Source of the DNA: Ligustrum vulgare
Taxonomy: Eukaryota > Streptophyta > Magnoliopsida > Lamiales > Oleaceae
NCBI GenBank assembly: GCA_963555705.1
Contig: OY743190.1
Span: 19,599,491 to 19,663,490, forward strand
Direction of reading: 5' to 3'
DNA: 64,000 nucleotides
The notes beneath the pieces are model-generated. The model saw only the letters and a list, made by a program, of their open reading frames with translations, had not been told where the DNA came from and did not search any database. Shown here one piece after another: positions 36,381-48,055 of the stretch (the first letter of the stretch is position 1; every line of letters begins with the position of its first letter). A program made the translations under genes and the position numbers.

Positions 36381-36835
36381 CTTTCCAAATATCATAATTT
36401 ACTGCATTGCTTAATATAAATTTATCAAAAAATTGATTGTCTGATCATGTTGTTTTTCTCCCTCCTTCATGGTCACCCTTTCGTAATTTTATTTGGCTTT
36501 TCTTTCTGAAGGATGAAGCTGAAGCTCATTTTCAATTCAGACATGACCGAAAAAATATAAACACTATTAATGGCATACTCTAACCATAAGAAATTGGAGT
36601 ACAAAAAAAGGTATTCGTGTACGAAGGAAAAAGAGTTGACGCTAAGAGAACTAGAGATGAAATAAGTTCTATCCCATCTATCCTTTTTCGTATTATATAG
36701 TTTTAAATTTCAATAGAAATCTATAGTTATATCCCCACACTCCCTTTAATTTATACGAGAAATCCTTGCTTGCAACAAAGTAATATACAATGACAACAAA
36801 TTGTAACAGTAAATTTTATTAATTTGTCCCTACAG

Positions 36836-36893
36836 CTTAGCATGGAAGACGAAGATCAAATTGACGCTGTGTCATCTGAGTGGAGGTGGCAAC
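36836..36893 (+). pseudogene. SUMO last-exon remnant
   Basis: SUMO is a ubiquitin-like modifier matured to a C-terminal Gly-Gly. After a splice acceptor (CCCTACAG ending at 36835), the sequence reads LSMEDEDQIDA, close to plant SUMO's LxMEDGDEIDA. The next expected residues are M-x-H-Q-T-G-G. Here a 2-base loss shifts the frame, and in the new frame HLSGGGN follows (36873-36893), with the diglycine context still legible. The unshifted frame runs to a TAA at 36905-36907. Upstream exons with the ubiquitin-like fold are not visible, although a hAT element and a MITE sit in the presumed intron. It is therefore a broken gene or a fragment. Confidence 0.6.
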
Positions 36894-36907
36894 AAGGCAT
36901 CAGCTAA

Positions 36908-37567
36908 GTTAGATGGAATTATTGTATTTTCAATGAATTATTTAGATTTAATTTTGAAAATGATGCAAATATGGTGTAATTATTTTCTGTTGAAATTCCT
37001 TAAATAAGTTCAAAATTAGTTCTTAATTGTAGTTGAATGAATTGTTGTTAACTGCTCCTGTTCATATTACTCCAAACGTTTAGAATACTAATACACCATA
37101 ATACTATTCACATCTTTACCAAAAACCAAACAGACGATGTGGAAAAGTTAATGGGATATATAATTCCCATTAGGAACCATTGTAACTAGGAGTTCCTCTT
37201 TATAATCGAACCATTCCAATATGAGTGATAGCGGAGTAAAGGGTCATTTTTAGCACAAGTGGCCTCAGAGTATTGGCTTTTAGTGAATTGAACTTTTTGT
37301 GTTGTTCAGTTTTGAAAATTTATGTCTGAAGGGTTCGGGTGTTTAATAACAACTATTAACTCGAATTTCTTAATTATATCTGACATGACTCATCCTGAAT
37401 CACTCTAACACGACGTGTGCCGCTGATGGATGTCAGCTAGACATCGAACCCACCACCAAAGCTGACCGTGATCTACTATCAATTATATGTAATATGAAAG
37501 AAAACTTGTTTTTGTCAAAGGAATGTGGTCTAAAATGATATGTATTTAATTAATTTTAATAACAAAA
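36908..37567. other. No gene recognised
   Basis: AT-rich sequence after the SUMO-like exon. It may include that gene's former 3' end. No element boundaries seen until the copia LTR at 37568. Confidence 0.4.
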
Positions 37568-38023
37568 TGTAGGATCTTTATCTTGATTTAAAATCAAGAC
37601 TACCAAGAACAATGAATTCGATTATCGACCGAAATGTAGGCTCACAACCATACCATTTGAAAACCAAAATCATGCACTCTCTATCAAAAACCAAGAAGAT
37701 AAATGCCCTTTTTCTATAATGAAGAAAAACTCAAGTTCTATTTTGAAGAGAGAAAACTAGAAACTCTTTCTAGAGAAATGCACCATCTTTTTAGAAAAAA
37801 CTTGTTGCACCTTTTTTAATAAAACTTGACCACCTTTTGTAAAAAATACACAAGTCCAAATCAACTTGTAAAAATATTTGACAAATTTATGCAACTACTA
37901 AAAAATTAGTTCCCAATTGGTTTTAACGGTCCTTTTTTTTATTTTTGTCCCCGATTACTTTATATTAAACAAGATAGCATTTTTAAGGGCTTGTTTGTTT
38001 GGTTCTAAGCCAATAATCCCACA
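37568..38023 (-). repeat. Copia derivative 3' LTR
   Basis: 456 bp. It is about 34 bp shorter than the 5' LTR, with clear sequence divergence including a missing stretch near 37975, which suggests an older insertion than the 3749-25257 block. Confidence 0.88.
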
Positions 38024-38352
38024 TTCCTTCACCTTGGCTTAAACCAAACCTCCACCTAATCTAAATTTACCTTCAACTATTCCGAAAGTCCTCTTGGAAG
38101 CTTTCATCCTTCCAAGCCTTTTGATTTGATGGTTTAGGAGAAAAACATCTTCTCTTGCATTGCACTTTGAATCTTCCTAGCTTCTTCACAACTTGTAAAT
38201 TCCTTAATCCCTGTCAAAAGAGAACACTCTTTTAGACTAATAGAATGAAAACTAGGATTACAGTTTACATGCCTCCTTTCACCATCCATGACTAATAGAT
38301 AGTCATACAAGCTTTCTTGACTAGCTTCTTGTTGATCTCAATCATTTTCTTG

Positions 38353-39863
38353 TTAAATTTCCTCAACAACTGATTCAAAATAACTATTTTGTAGATGATT
38401 TTGAATTTCACATCTTTGACCACTTGTTCCTTGGTCACTTGAGTTTATTCCAAACTCCTTACCCTCCAAAAACTCACTTTCAAGTGAATTTGGAGCTAAA
38501 CCTGCAACATTGTTAGTAGCAACAGAAATACAAGGAAATTTATTTCCTTCATGGGCTATCATTTTGTCCCTCAATTGAGTGTTATCTTTTTGAATTATGC
38601 GTGAGCATGAATGATCTTGAATTACCGTTGTGCCAAGCACATAATAAAGTCTATTTCTCAATATTCCTTTAATCACAATGTCATTGCCTTTACATACTAA
38701 CATATTATCATTCTTTGTTTCATAATGAAAACCAGACATATGCAATGTGCTCAAAGAAATAAGATTTTTGGATAAAGCAGGTATATGCCTCACCCCAGTT
38801 AGAACTCTAACCACCCCATTATACATCTTGACGACAACTTCACCTATTCCCATCACAGTACAAGACTCACCATTCCCTAAATACACATTCTCCCCATTTA
38901 TCTCCCTATAGGTCTTAAACCAAGCCTTATGGGAGGTCATATGATAGGAACACCCTGAGTCAAGTATCCACTCTTGTTTCCGCTCACCTAATGTCACATT
39001 TAACACTCTCAATTGATCATCATCATTCCCAAAAGCCCCAAAAGCAGTATTACTTTCAGCTACATCCCGCAGCCCCTATTTCTTCCTTAGCCACTCGTAG
39101 CAATCTTTCTTAAAGTGTCCTGTTTTACCACAATGAAAGCACTAATCTCCATCTCTACCACTACCCTTGTCCTTCCACTGTTCCTTACTCTTACCCTTAT
39201 TCTTGTTAAAGTTCATAGCATTTGACTCTTTCTTACCAAATTTACCTTTAACAAAATAAGTTGTTTCATTATGGACAGTTTTCTCCTCCAAATTGATTTC
39301 TAACGCTTTAGACCTAATCGAAGCAGTGACATTTGCAAGAGTGATGGTATTCCTTCCATATTTAATCACATTTTTAAGTTCTTTGAAAGATTCTGGAAGA
39401 GAATTTACCAAAATTATAGCTAATTGATCATCTTCAATTTTCTGTCCACTGTTCGTTAGATCTAAAGTCATTGCAGTAAATGCATTTAAATTTGTTTCAA
39501 GATCTTTGGAGGGTCCATTTTGAAATAAAAAATTCTTTCTAAGAGAAAAATCTTATTAAGAACAGTTTTAGCAGCATAAATTTCATCTGGCTTATTCTAG
39601 ATTTCTAAAGCAGTTTTGGAATCATTTACCTGCCTCAGAACGTTATCTGAGAGATGAACAATCAGAGTGCTATATGCTACTTCTTGAATTTCAGCTACAT
39701 CATCAACTTTGGCTAATAATGCCTCTGGCCATTCGGGTTGTTCCTCCAATGCCTTTGCAACCCTTTGCTGCACCAATACTGCTTTCATTTTCTTTTTCCA
39801 TAGGGAGAAATCTCCTTTACCATCGAACTTCTCCAGCTTGACCCTAAATCCCATTCTTGACAC
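38353..39863 (-). pseudogene. Copia gag-protease (broken)
   Basis: Reading from 39863: a UBN2-type gag begins MSRMGFRVKLEKFDGKGDFS and carries WKKKMKAVLVQQ. A stop (39597-39599) and frame damage follow near 39480-39595, and gag resumes at 39471 (MTLDLTNSGQKIEDDQL). Next is a zinc knuckle, CFHCGKTGHFKKDC (39094-39145), flanked by stops. The protease motif WILDSGCSYHMTSH follows (about 38940-38985), with D in DSG intact, then the downstream GxxxLSKNLISLSTLHMSGF segment typical of copia. Gag would form the particle and protease would process it. At least three stops prevent a complete product. The usual GAG-pre-integrase and integrase do not follow. Confidence 0.85.
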
Positions 39864-41073
39864 CAGTGTTCAAAAACACCGTTACTCACCGAATGATACT
39901 TATCACTCCCCTTGCAAATTACAGGAAGTAAAATAACCACAGCAACAAAATCGATATACAATGCAGAATTTAATACCCAAGATTAACACCCAATCTTGTA
40001 ACCTTGCATACCCCCAAGATTAACACCTAATCTTGTAAAAATATCCCCGTGAATATTATTCTCACGTCAAGTCAGCAAGAAAACCTCCTATCAAACCCAA
40101 GATTAATACCTAATCTTGTAAAATTGAATAATACCCAACATTAAAACCTAATCTTGTCAAACCCGAACCTCAAGGAATCCCAACTTCTAGCCCTTCCCCG
40201 GTTTATTCCCAAAACCCCGAGCTCAGAAATTATCCTAAATGTTCGTACAACTACAATAGGAGTCTTCAATGCACAGTTCAATTTCAAAAAATCAAGCTAA
40301 AGAATCATGCAAAAACAATTTTCAAACCTCAAGTAATATCCGAATTGAATTCGGTGAAATGCACTTCGAATATGTACTCTGCAGGTCTTTTAGAACAATA
40401 TGTCAAAAATTGTCGTTGGAGTTGTCGGAAACCGCCGCCGCCGGAAACTGCCACTGCCTCCGCCGTCGGAAAATTTGTCCGACACTCTACAAGATTCTCC
40501 TCTCCGTCACGAGTCCAATGGTGGTGACCGTTCGTTGATCGGAGCTCCCTACTGACGGGAATTTCAGTTTTTAGTTCTGGTTTTCTTTTCTATTTTCGGC
40601 CAAATCGCCACCGTCCAACCGCCGGATGCCTCCCAGCTTCTAGTCGAGTCTTCCCCACGACGTTGCGGTCCTGCTCGTGGTACTAAATCACCAGTTACCG
40701 GCAGGAATAGTGATATGCAAAACTAGTCAGACTTCCTTCACTTTCGGTTTGGATCTCTCTCACTTTCGCCGGTTTCACTGGCTTCAATGGATTCTTGGCC
40801 TCACTTTTCCACTGACTTTCAATTTTTCAGCCTCTACACTTCACCAATTTCTTGCCAACTACAGTAATGTGTTCCACCGGTTTCTTCCACTCAGTTTCTT
40901 TGGTCGACACTTTCTTCACTTCTTTGGACGGTGCTGCCCTTTTTCTTCCATAGCTTTTTCAATTCTTTCTTGGCCGGTGCTTTCCTTTCAACCGTGCGGT
41001 GACTTCAACAAATTTTTTCTCACGGTTTCTTGCTTCTCCGATTTTTTTTCTTCTTGGAAATTCTCTCCAACTC
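39864..41073 (-). other. Long leader of the copia derivative
   Basis: About 1.2 kb separates the primer site from gag, long for a copia element. It has four loose copies of CCAAGATTAACACCTAATCTTG (39975-40165), each a near-palindrome, and GC-rich CCGCCG patches (40430-40460, 40600-40640) that may be captured sequence. Frames on the plus strand here (such as 40677-41105) are not recognisable. Confidence 0.55.
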
Positions 41074-41085
41074 GCTCTGATACCA
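41074..41085 (-). promoter_or_regulatory. Primer-binding site, initiator tRNA-Met (copia)
   Basis: TGGTATCAGAGC on the coding strand, one base from the 5' LTR at 41087. Confidence 0.9.
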
Positions 41086-41086
41086 C

Positions 41087-41576
41087 TGTAGGATCTTTAC
41101 CTTGATTTACAATCAAGAATACCAAGAACAATGAATTCGATTATCGATCAAAATGTAGGCTCACAACCATACAATTGGGAAACCAAAATCATGCACTCTC
41201 TATAAAAAACCAAGAAGATAAATGCCCTTTTTCTATAATGAAGAAAAACCCAAGTTCTATTTTGAAGAGAGAAACCCGGAAACCCTTTCTAGAGAAATGC
41301 ACCACCCTTTTTAGAAAAACTTGTTGCACCTTTTTAATAAAACTTGACCACCTTTTGTAAAAAATACACAAGTCCAAATCAACTTGTAAAAACATTTGAC
41401 AAATTTATGCAACTACTAAAAAATTAGTTCCCAATTGGTTTTAGCGGTCGTAAGTCCTTTTTTTATTTTTGCCCACGATTACTTTAAGTAATTCTCGAAA
41501 TGCCACACAAGTTTATGTTAAACAAGATAACATTTTTAAGGGCTTGTTTGTTTGGTTCTAAGCCAATAATCCCACA
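41087..41576 (-). repeat. Copia derivative 5' LTR
   Basis: 490 bp, homologous to 37568-38023, with an extra stretch around 41445-41515. Confidence 0.88.
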
Positions 41577-43504
41577 CACGATAACCTAGACATGTCATAC
41601 TGATGTGCCTTCAAAAGCAACAGACTCCTCAGGCTTCAAAAGCTCTATTGTTACCTGTTAAGGAAAATATTGGGAAAATAATAATTTGATAGCTCTGTGA
41701 GTGAAGAATTTTGAAAATAATTATATTTTCTCATTTATGCGTATTTATAGAAAATCCAGTTCATGTCATTTAATAGATCACAGTGTAATACCAAATAATC
41801 ATTGTCAAAATGTGACATTCTCATAATACTGAAAAATATTATCTCATAGTCAAATCAATGACATAATCTCATCATATTATATCAAAATATACTAGAAAAT
41901 TCACAAAAAAATTATACCATCTGATTAAAATCTGTAATCTGGTCATTCTCTAACAGACCGCCCCTCAAGCTAGTCTCAAAAACATCTGATAATCAATCAT
42001 AAAACAAGACTAAGATCTCTCAGAGAACAATATCGTACACAGTTAAGACCGTCTTAGGGTATTATAATACCCAATCAAGACTCAGTATAGTATAGAATAC
42101 TGTCGAAGCTCCTCACTGAACTAGAAGCATATAATCATGTGTACTTTTCTAGTTGATTTTAAAATCACGTGTGTCATATATTTCATTTAACATATACTCA
42201 TTTCATAATTTTTCTAATTTCAAAAATATCATATTCTTATAACATTTCATAATAAACAGGTAATTGGACAACTATCATGTAATCACGTTTAATGTACTAA
42301 TATAAAGAATTTATCAATTTCTGAAAATTATTTTTCCACTCACAAAACTATGTAATAGAATGATAATAACTTGGTTGATTAGCTATTTCACTCTTCTCGA
42401 TATTTCCTGAAAAAACAAGGCATTTATTCAAACTAGAAACCAATTTGTCCAACTCCTTAACGAATAAATAAAAAACCACTTAAAATCTCAACTATCATTG
42501 TTTATATTTCCCAATTAGACTGATATAAAATAACCACCACTTAATCCATCCCATTTTCTTCATCAATGTATTGATTTGCTACTATCAATAGGTAATACAA
42601 TTATAGTCTCTCCCTAATTGAATACAATTAATTTTTTATAATGAAAACATGAGGCAAAATTTTCCAACTCTGCTAATTTCTTATCTTTTCCCACTTATCC
42701 AATACTTTCCATTTCAGTTCTTGTCCTTTAACCATCTTTTATTATTCTTTGTAACCTTAGCGACTCGAGTAATTAAGTTTTAAAGGGTTCTCAGAACTTG
42801 ATGTCCTAAAGTCATCTAACTTGGGAGTCACCGACCTAAAGCTCACTATTGGGGTCACTTAGAAAGATTGATGAGAACTATTGTAAAAAAGATGAGAAAA
42901 GGAAAGAAAAACATAAAAAATAAAATTCTTGATATAAGCTTTGAGGCTAGAGCTTTGGAGACTATGGGTGTAAAATAGAGAATTAATTACCATATATCAT
43001 TTATGCAGATTTATCTAATTCTAGCTACTGTGTGGAAAAATGCTATGTATTAATGTTTAGAGACTACATGAATAGAACGAACCTCGGGATTGGAGAGAAA
43101 GAATAAGGATGCTATCATACATGAAAAATGTAAGGAAAATAAAAAGAAAATCATTATTTGACCACATGAGATTTTGGTTTTTAAGATATTATAAGCTACA
43201 TTATTTTGAGTATATTTTTATATGGGTATGATTTTGACTTTGGCATTCACACACACACACGGAAAGTCGAACATTGGATAAGTTGAAATAATCTTTATTA
43301 TGTTGTTTAGCTCTCTCTCTCTTCTAAAGTATAATCTTGATTCGAACTTGAGGTATATGACAAACGAATTAACAATTGAATAAAAAATCGGTTATTGAGT
43401 TTGTTTTGCGATTTTAGTTCTATTTTATTTGAGAACGAACAATAATTCTAGTTTGGAGTGTTTGATAAGTATGATTTATATACTTATTTACATGCTAAGA
43501 TTAG
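41577..43504. other. No gene recognised
   Basis: About 1.9 kb of AT-rich intergenic sequence. It contains short CA (43250-43260) and CT (43310-43322) microsatellites. No coding sequence or element boundary could be supported. Confidence 0.4.
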
Positions 43505-43509
43505 GATAT

Positions 43510-44184
43510 TGTTGACGCCCAACAAATACCCAAAATGCAAGAGGCCTAAGCCTTGGCCTAAACCAAAAGAGGCCCCGCATTAAGGGCTCATTGTAGGCAA
43601 GAAATTGGATGATTGGGTGAGTGTGTGGCAGCTAGGATATTTGGGCGACAGGGCGAGCAATGGAGCAGTTGGGCGACTAAGCATGTAGAAGCGATTTTGA
43701 CACTTGTCTTACGATCACATAGACAGTTGTTGACGAAGGTGGCGGTTGAAATGACGAATTGTGGAAGTTACTTAGAGCGACGTGGCAAGCAGATGTTACA
43801 AGGACGTGGACGACGGTTATGCAACGTGGAGGAAGCAAATTAATCCATGCAGGTTACAAATCAAGGCAGCAAACCAAAGATTCAAATATTGGCAGGGGTT
43901 GAAGGAAGTTCGTGCATTTGTATACATTGTAAAAACTTAGTCATTTAGATGGACCAATCAATCAAATCTCAACAAGAGAATATGTAATTTTCTTTATCTT
44001 TACTTTTATCGTCAAACTCTTAGTGTAATTTGTGTACTTGCGCCCCTTGAAAATGTTTTGTCTTCACCGTAATCTTCATAAATATAGCACCCCTCGTTGG
44101 GACTTTGTTTTGAGAGATTTGTTCCTTACACATTCGTCTAATCCCCTTTGGTAATTGTTAGTGAGGTGACCTCCACGCGAAACA
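43510..44184 (+). repeat. Tat element 5' LTR
   Basis: 675 bp, homologous to 52526-53171 with a few percent substitutions and small indels (a ~25-bp difference near 43800-43825). The open frame at 43613-43843 is not conserved as a known protein. Confidence 0.88.
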
Positions 44185-44242
44185 GTTTGACACGTCCGAT
44201 GGAACAATTTGGTGTGTTTTTGAAGATACGAAGTGAACCATC

Positions 44243-47200
44243 ATGCCTCACAAGAATTACGACAAGGAAACAACAAGCCATCATCTCCCGTCTATAATTG
44301 AAAGATATGAGGAGGAACAAAGTCCTCCAGGAACAGAGAGAGAGAGTCATAGCCGTTATGAACCCATGACGGATTTGAATCCCCGAACCTTGTACGCGCT
44401 ATTCGGTGAACTCGCTCAAGACGTGGTTGAAGAGGTAAATCTACAATATGTCTATAATATGGAAAATTTTATTCAAAGAAAGAAAGAAAAATTCGATAAT
44501 ATGGCCAAACAACTAAAAATGTTGCACGATAATATGAATAAGTTGACATACCAAGTTGTTCAATCAACCTTCCCAAATATAGGACATCATTTTCAATCCA
44601 GGACCATTGTAGGACATAGTTCCCCAACCTCAAATCCAAATCAGGGGATAGAATGGTCTTTTGGGCCGTCCACTTCAAACTTGGGGGGTAATGCAGTGCC
44701 AAACTTGGGGAGTAATCCAGTGCCAAACTTAGGGGGTAACCCAACTGCAAACTTGGGGAGTAATCCAGTGCCAAATTTGGGGGGTAACCCAACTTCAAAC
44801 TTGGGGAATAATCCAATGCCAAACTTGGGAGGTGACCCAACTTCGAATTTGGGGGGTAACTCAGTGCCGAACTTGGGGGGAATCCCAACTTCGAATTTGG
44901 GGGGTGACCCAATTCCAAACTTGGGGGGTGACCCAATTCCAAGGAATAGTGTCCAGAATAATGGACAAAATGTTCCACATCTTAACGATGGAGGGAAAAA
45001 TAACAACATTGGGCCGAATAATGGAAACTTTGCCAATGGTAATTGGGCTCCAAATCCTTTACCAAATCCTTTGCCAAACGTCAGGCAACAAGCACCACCA
45101 GTGGGAAATCAACCCATAGGATTTCCTTATGATCCCAATGCCTTGTTAAGGGATCAAGTCGCTGAGATGGTGCGAGACCAAATGGTAGTGGGGATGTGTC
45201 CTTATGTTAGGCCAACTTACACTAAGTCATACCCAGATTGGGTGGATCAAGCTTATCCGTGGCCTAGGGGTTACAAGGTGCCAGAGTTCTCTTTATTCAC
45301 TGGTTTGGGGAAGGTCTCCACGCTAGAACACATAGGGCGATTCACGTTGCAGTGTGGTGAGGTGATCGATTATCATAAGATGAGACTTTTCCCAAGTTCC
45401 TTAACAGGGATGGCTTTCTCTTGGTTCATTGACCTGCCAGCGAATTCTATGCAAACGTGGCAACAATTAGAACAACTATTCCACGCCCAGTTCTATAAAA
45501 CGGAATCCGAGGTGAATCTGGCCAATTTGGTCAATCTAAGGCAAATGCCCACTGAGTGGGCTAAAAGCTTTCTCCAACGGTTCAAAACGGTCAGGAGTAA
45601 ATGCTTTGTACCCCTGCCGAAAAAATAATTTGTTAGAATCGCTCAGAGTTGCCTGAGTTTTGACCTCAAGAAAAAATTCCAGGATAGGGAGTTCCCTGAC
45701 CTAATTCAATTGAACGCTAATGTAATAAGATATGAGCGTTTGCTGAAAGAAGAAGAGCAAATGAAAACTTCTAGTAAAAGGACTTTTTATAGAGACACAA
45801 ATTTTGACATACACACGGTAGGTGACGGATATGTTGACCAGGCCGAAGTATGCTTGGCCAAGCTAGTCAAAGGGGACCCATATGCTTGTCCCCTAGCAGC
45901 AAAATTTGGCGCGATAATAAAAGATGATCCTGTAGAAGAGAAAAATAAGAAGCCTAAAATATTTTCCTTCGAAGTTAGTAAGGCGGACCTTATATTCGAC
46001 AATTTATATAAGGATAAGCAAATCAAGTTGAGAGATAAACATAAGTTGCCAAACCCTGAACAAACTAAGGGCAAAAAATACTGTAAATGGCATAATGCAT
46101 GGTCTCATACGACTAACATTTGTTTGGTTTTCCGGTATGTGTTGCAGGAAGCCATTGAGTCGGGGAGGATCATGCTTAAGCCTAAGAAAAAGATGGAGGT
46201 GGACGAGAACCCCTTCCTACAACCGCTTGGAGTGAACATGATGGCAACTGATTTTGCCCAAAAATTGCCAAAGTTCAAACTGGTAATTGATGATGGAGTA
46301 GGAGATGAGCAACAACGTCCCAAAGTGTTTGAACGACTTAAGGGAAAAGAATATCAAGGAGACATGAGTGTCTTATGTGATAGATGCAAGGAAGAAGTGA
46401 GTAAGTCTGTGGAAGGAACCAAAGTGCAAGGTTTTCACACTCATCCCAGAGTTGCGTCAAGTTTCCAGCCTGATAGAGGACGAGGCCCAGATACGTATGG
46501 AAAACAGTCTCAAGAAAAGAAACTATGGCCAACAAATCACAGGAAAGCATTTAGGCCGCAGCCACGCCAATAAAATGTTTGGCATTCATTCCAGTACAAT
46601 GCAAGATGAGTCGTTCCCTTCAATGAGATGACAAGGACTCAGCAAAGGTGTTTTCAAAGGAACTACGGCAGAATGATGAGGCGACAACAGGGAGCATTGC
46701 CCCTAGACACGCCAAGGCTGACTCGGGAAGCTGACCAAAATGAATTTGATGGTGACAAAGGGAACATCACAGAGGGATCGGTGAAGAAAGCGTCTGAAAG
46801 TTCCACTGGGAAATCGAAGTTCGAACACAACAAAAAAGAAGGGGACGAAGAGGATCCAGAGCAAGCTACCACCATTCAGTTCAGGACATTACCCCCAGTC
46901 ATGGCCAATAACTATCTACTGGCCAATGAGTTTAGAAGCAAAGAGGATGTAGAAGAAGAAGGTGGAGAAAATGAAGGAGCAGCCTGAGAATTGATATGTG
47001 AAGAGGGCCAAACGTCCTAAGAGGTAGATTATGAAGAAGAGGACGATGGCATGACAGACATCGAAGAAGAGATCGACTTGGAGGTGGAAGGTAGGAAAAT
47101 AGGGGTGTCGCGCAATGTGTTGCTAAAGCATTTGTATCAAGAAGGTGTGCATGAAGTGGATCTATTGGACGAGCCCTCTGGGCGAGCGTTCAATTTTTAC

Positions 47201-47828
47201 GTACTGTACGGAATGCCCAAAAGGAAAACGAGAGTACCACGGGTTGAGAAGTATGGGTCGCCTCCCAGGATACTTCCTCCTCCTACTAGATGGTTTACAA
47301 ATGAAGAGTCGAGAGATCATAGTGGGAGACAAGAGGTATTGCAAGCCGAAGTGACGAAAAGAGTCAAAATAAAGGAAGACGGCCAGGAGGTAGAGATCGA
47401 TGCAGCGGAAAAGGTTATCTTTAGAAAACCTTCCACGAAACTAACCAGGCATCTGAGGCCACTATATGTGAAGGCCCAGATTAATGGAATTCCTATGTCA
47501 AAGGTTCTTATAGACAACGGGGCCGCTATAAATACCATCCCGTCCAGAATGATGAGAAGACTCGCAAAAAAAGGAGGATGATATGATCCCAACAGAAGTT
47601 ATCTTCACAAACTTCAACGGAGGGGTGACGTCGGCTAAAGGAGTGATGCCATTAGACGTCACTGTGGGAACTACCACAAGGACCACAGTTTTCTTCGTGA
47701 TAGATGGTCCTACTAGCTATAACGTACTTCTAGGGAGAGATTGGATCTATAGGAGCCGGTGCATACCTTCATCGCTCCACCAGTGTTTATTATTCTGGAA
47801 TGATAAAGGAGAAGCAGAAGTGATATAG
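44243..47828 (+). pseudogene. Tat gag-protease region (broken)
   Basis: From ATG at 44243 one frame runs through an N-terminal region, a PNLGGN/D-type repeat tract (44674-44943), and a retrotransposon gag domain (VPEFSLFTG ... MAFSWFIDLPANSMQTWQQL, about 45270-45610). After an in-frame TAA at 45626-45628 the same frame continues (RIAQSCLSFDLKKKFQDREF) to a CxxxH...C zinc-binding stretch (YCKWHNAWSHTTNIC, near 46078-46122). Further stops occur at 46571 and 46985. The protease active site appears as VLIDNGAAINTIPSRM (about 47500-47550), a D-N-G-A variant common in this lineage. A frameshift near 47575 moves the rest (PTSYNVLLGRDWI) to another frame ending at 47828. Gag would form particles and protease would cut the polyprotein; neither can be made whole. 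Confidence 0.85.
44674..44943 (+). repeat. 24-bp minisatellite inside gag
   Basis: About 11 units of 24 bp encode an 8-residue repeat of the form P-N-L-G-G-N/D-P-x. Unit sequences vary (AACTTGGGGGGTAAT, AACTTGGGGAGTAAT, AATTTGGGGGGTGAC) but keep the reading frame. Confidence 0.85.
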
Positions 47829-48055
47829 GCAGATCATAGACCATTCATGGCAGAAGCGAACTCTATAGAAAGATTCATGTACGAGGGGAATTATGGGCCT
47901 GTTAGAGTAGTGCAAGAGGCAGAAGAAACTCAAGTCTTCGCACTAAGCGAAGAACCATTCTCGGTTGACGCCCTAACAGAGATGTTCAACCAGATGAGGC
48001 TAAATATAGTCACCCTTTAGAAGTCAGTCATTGGCGTAAAAGTGATTGAGAAATC

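Larger units (their letters stand above)
37568..41576 (-). mobile_element. Ty1/copia deletion derivative (gag-protease only)
   Basis: LTRs at 37568-38023 and 41087-41576 begin TGTAGGATC and end ATCCCACA. The coding strand is minus. A tRNA-iMet primer site is at 41074-41085 and a purine tract (AAGGTGAAGGAA) at 38024-38035. The 3.06-kb interior carries a long leader, gag, a zinc knuckle and protease. Integrase, reverse transcriptase and RNase H are missing. A short linker resembling the stretch just before copia reverse transcriptase (EEARKIQSAMQEKM, near 38155-38205) survives, so the loss is an internal deletion. Flanks (CAAAA and CACGA) are not a convincing target duplication. Confidence 0.85.

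Noticed and set aside
40677..41105. 142-residue plus-strand frame
   Set aside because: It reads across the copia primer-binding site and into the LTR; Phe/Ser-rich and on the non-coding strand.
37568..41576. 5-bp target duplication for the copia derivative
   Set aside because: Flanks CAAAA and CACGA match at only three of five positions.
43613..43843. Frame repeated at 52629-52817 in the Tat LTR
   Set aside because: It is truncated in the second copy; LTR sequence with no known protein.
44469..45036. Minus-strand frames rich in Pro/Lys/Leu/Gly
   Set aside because: Shadows of the gag minisatellite on the opposite strand.
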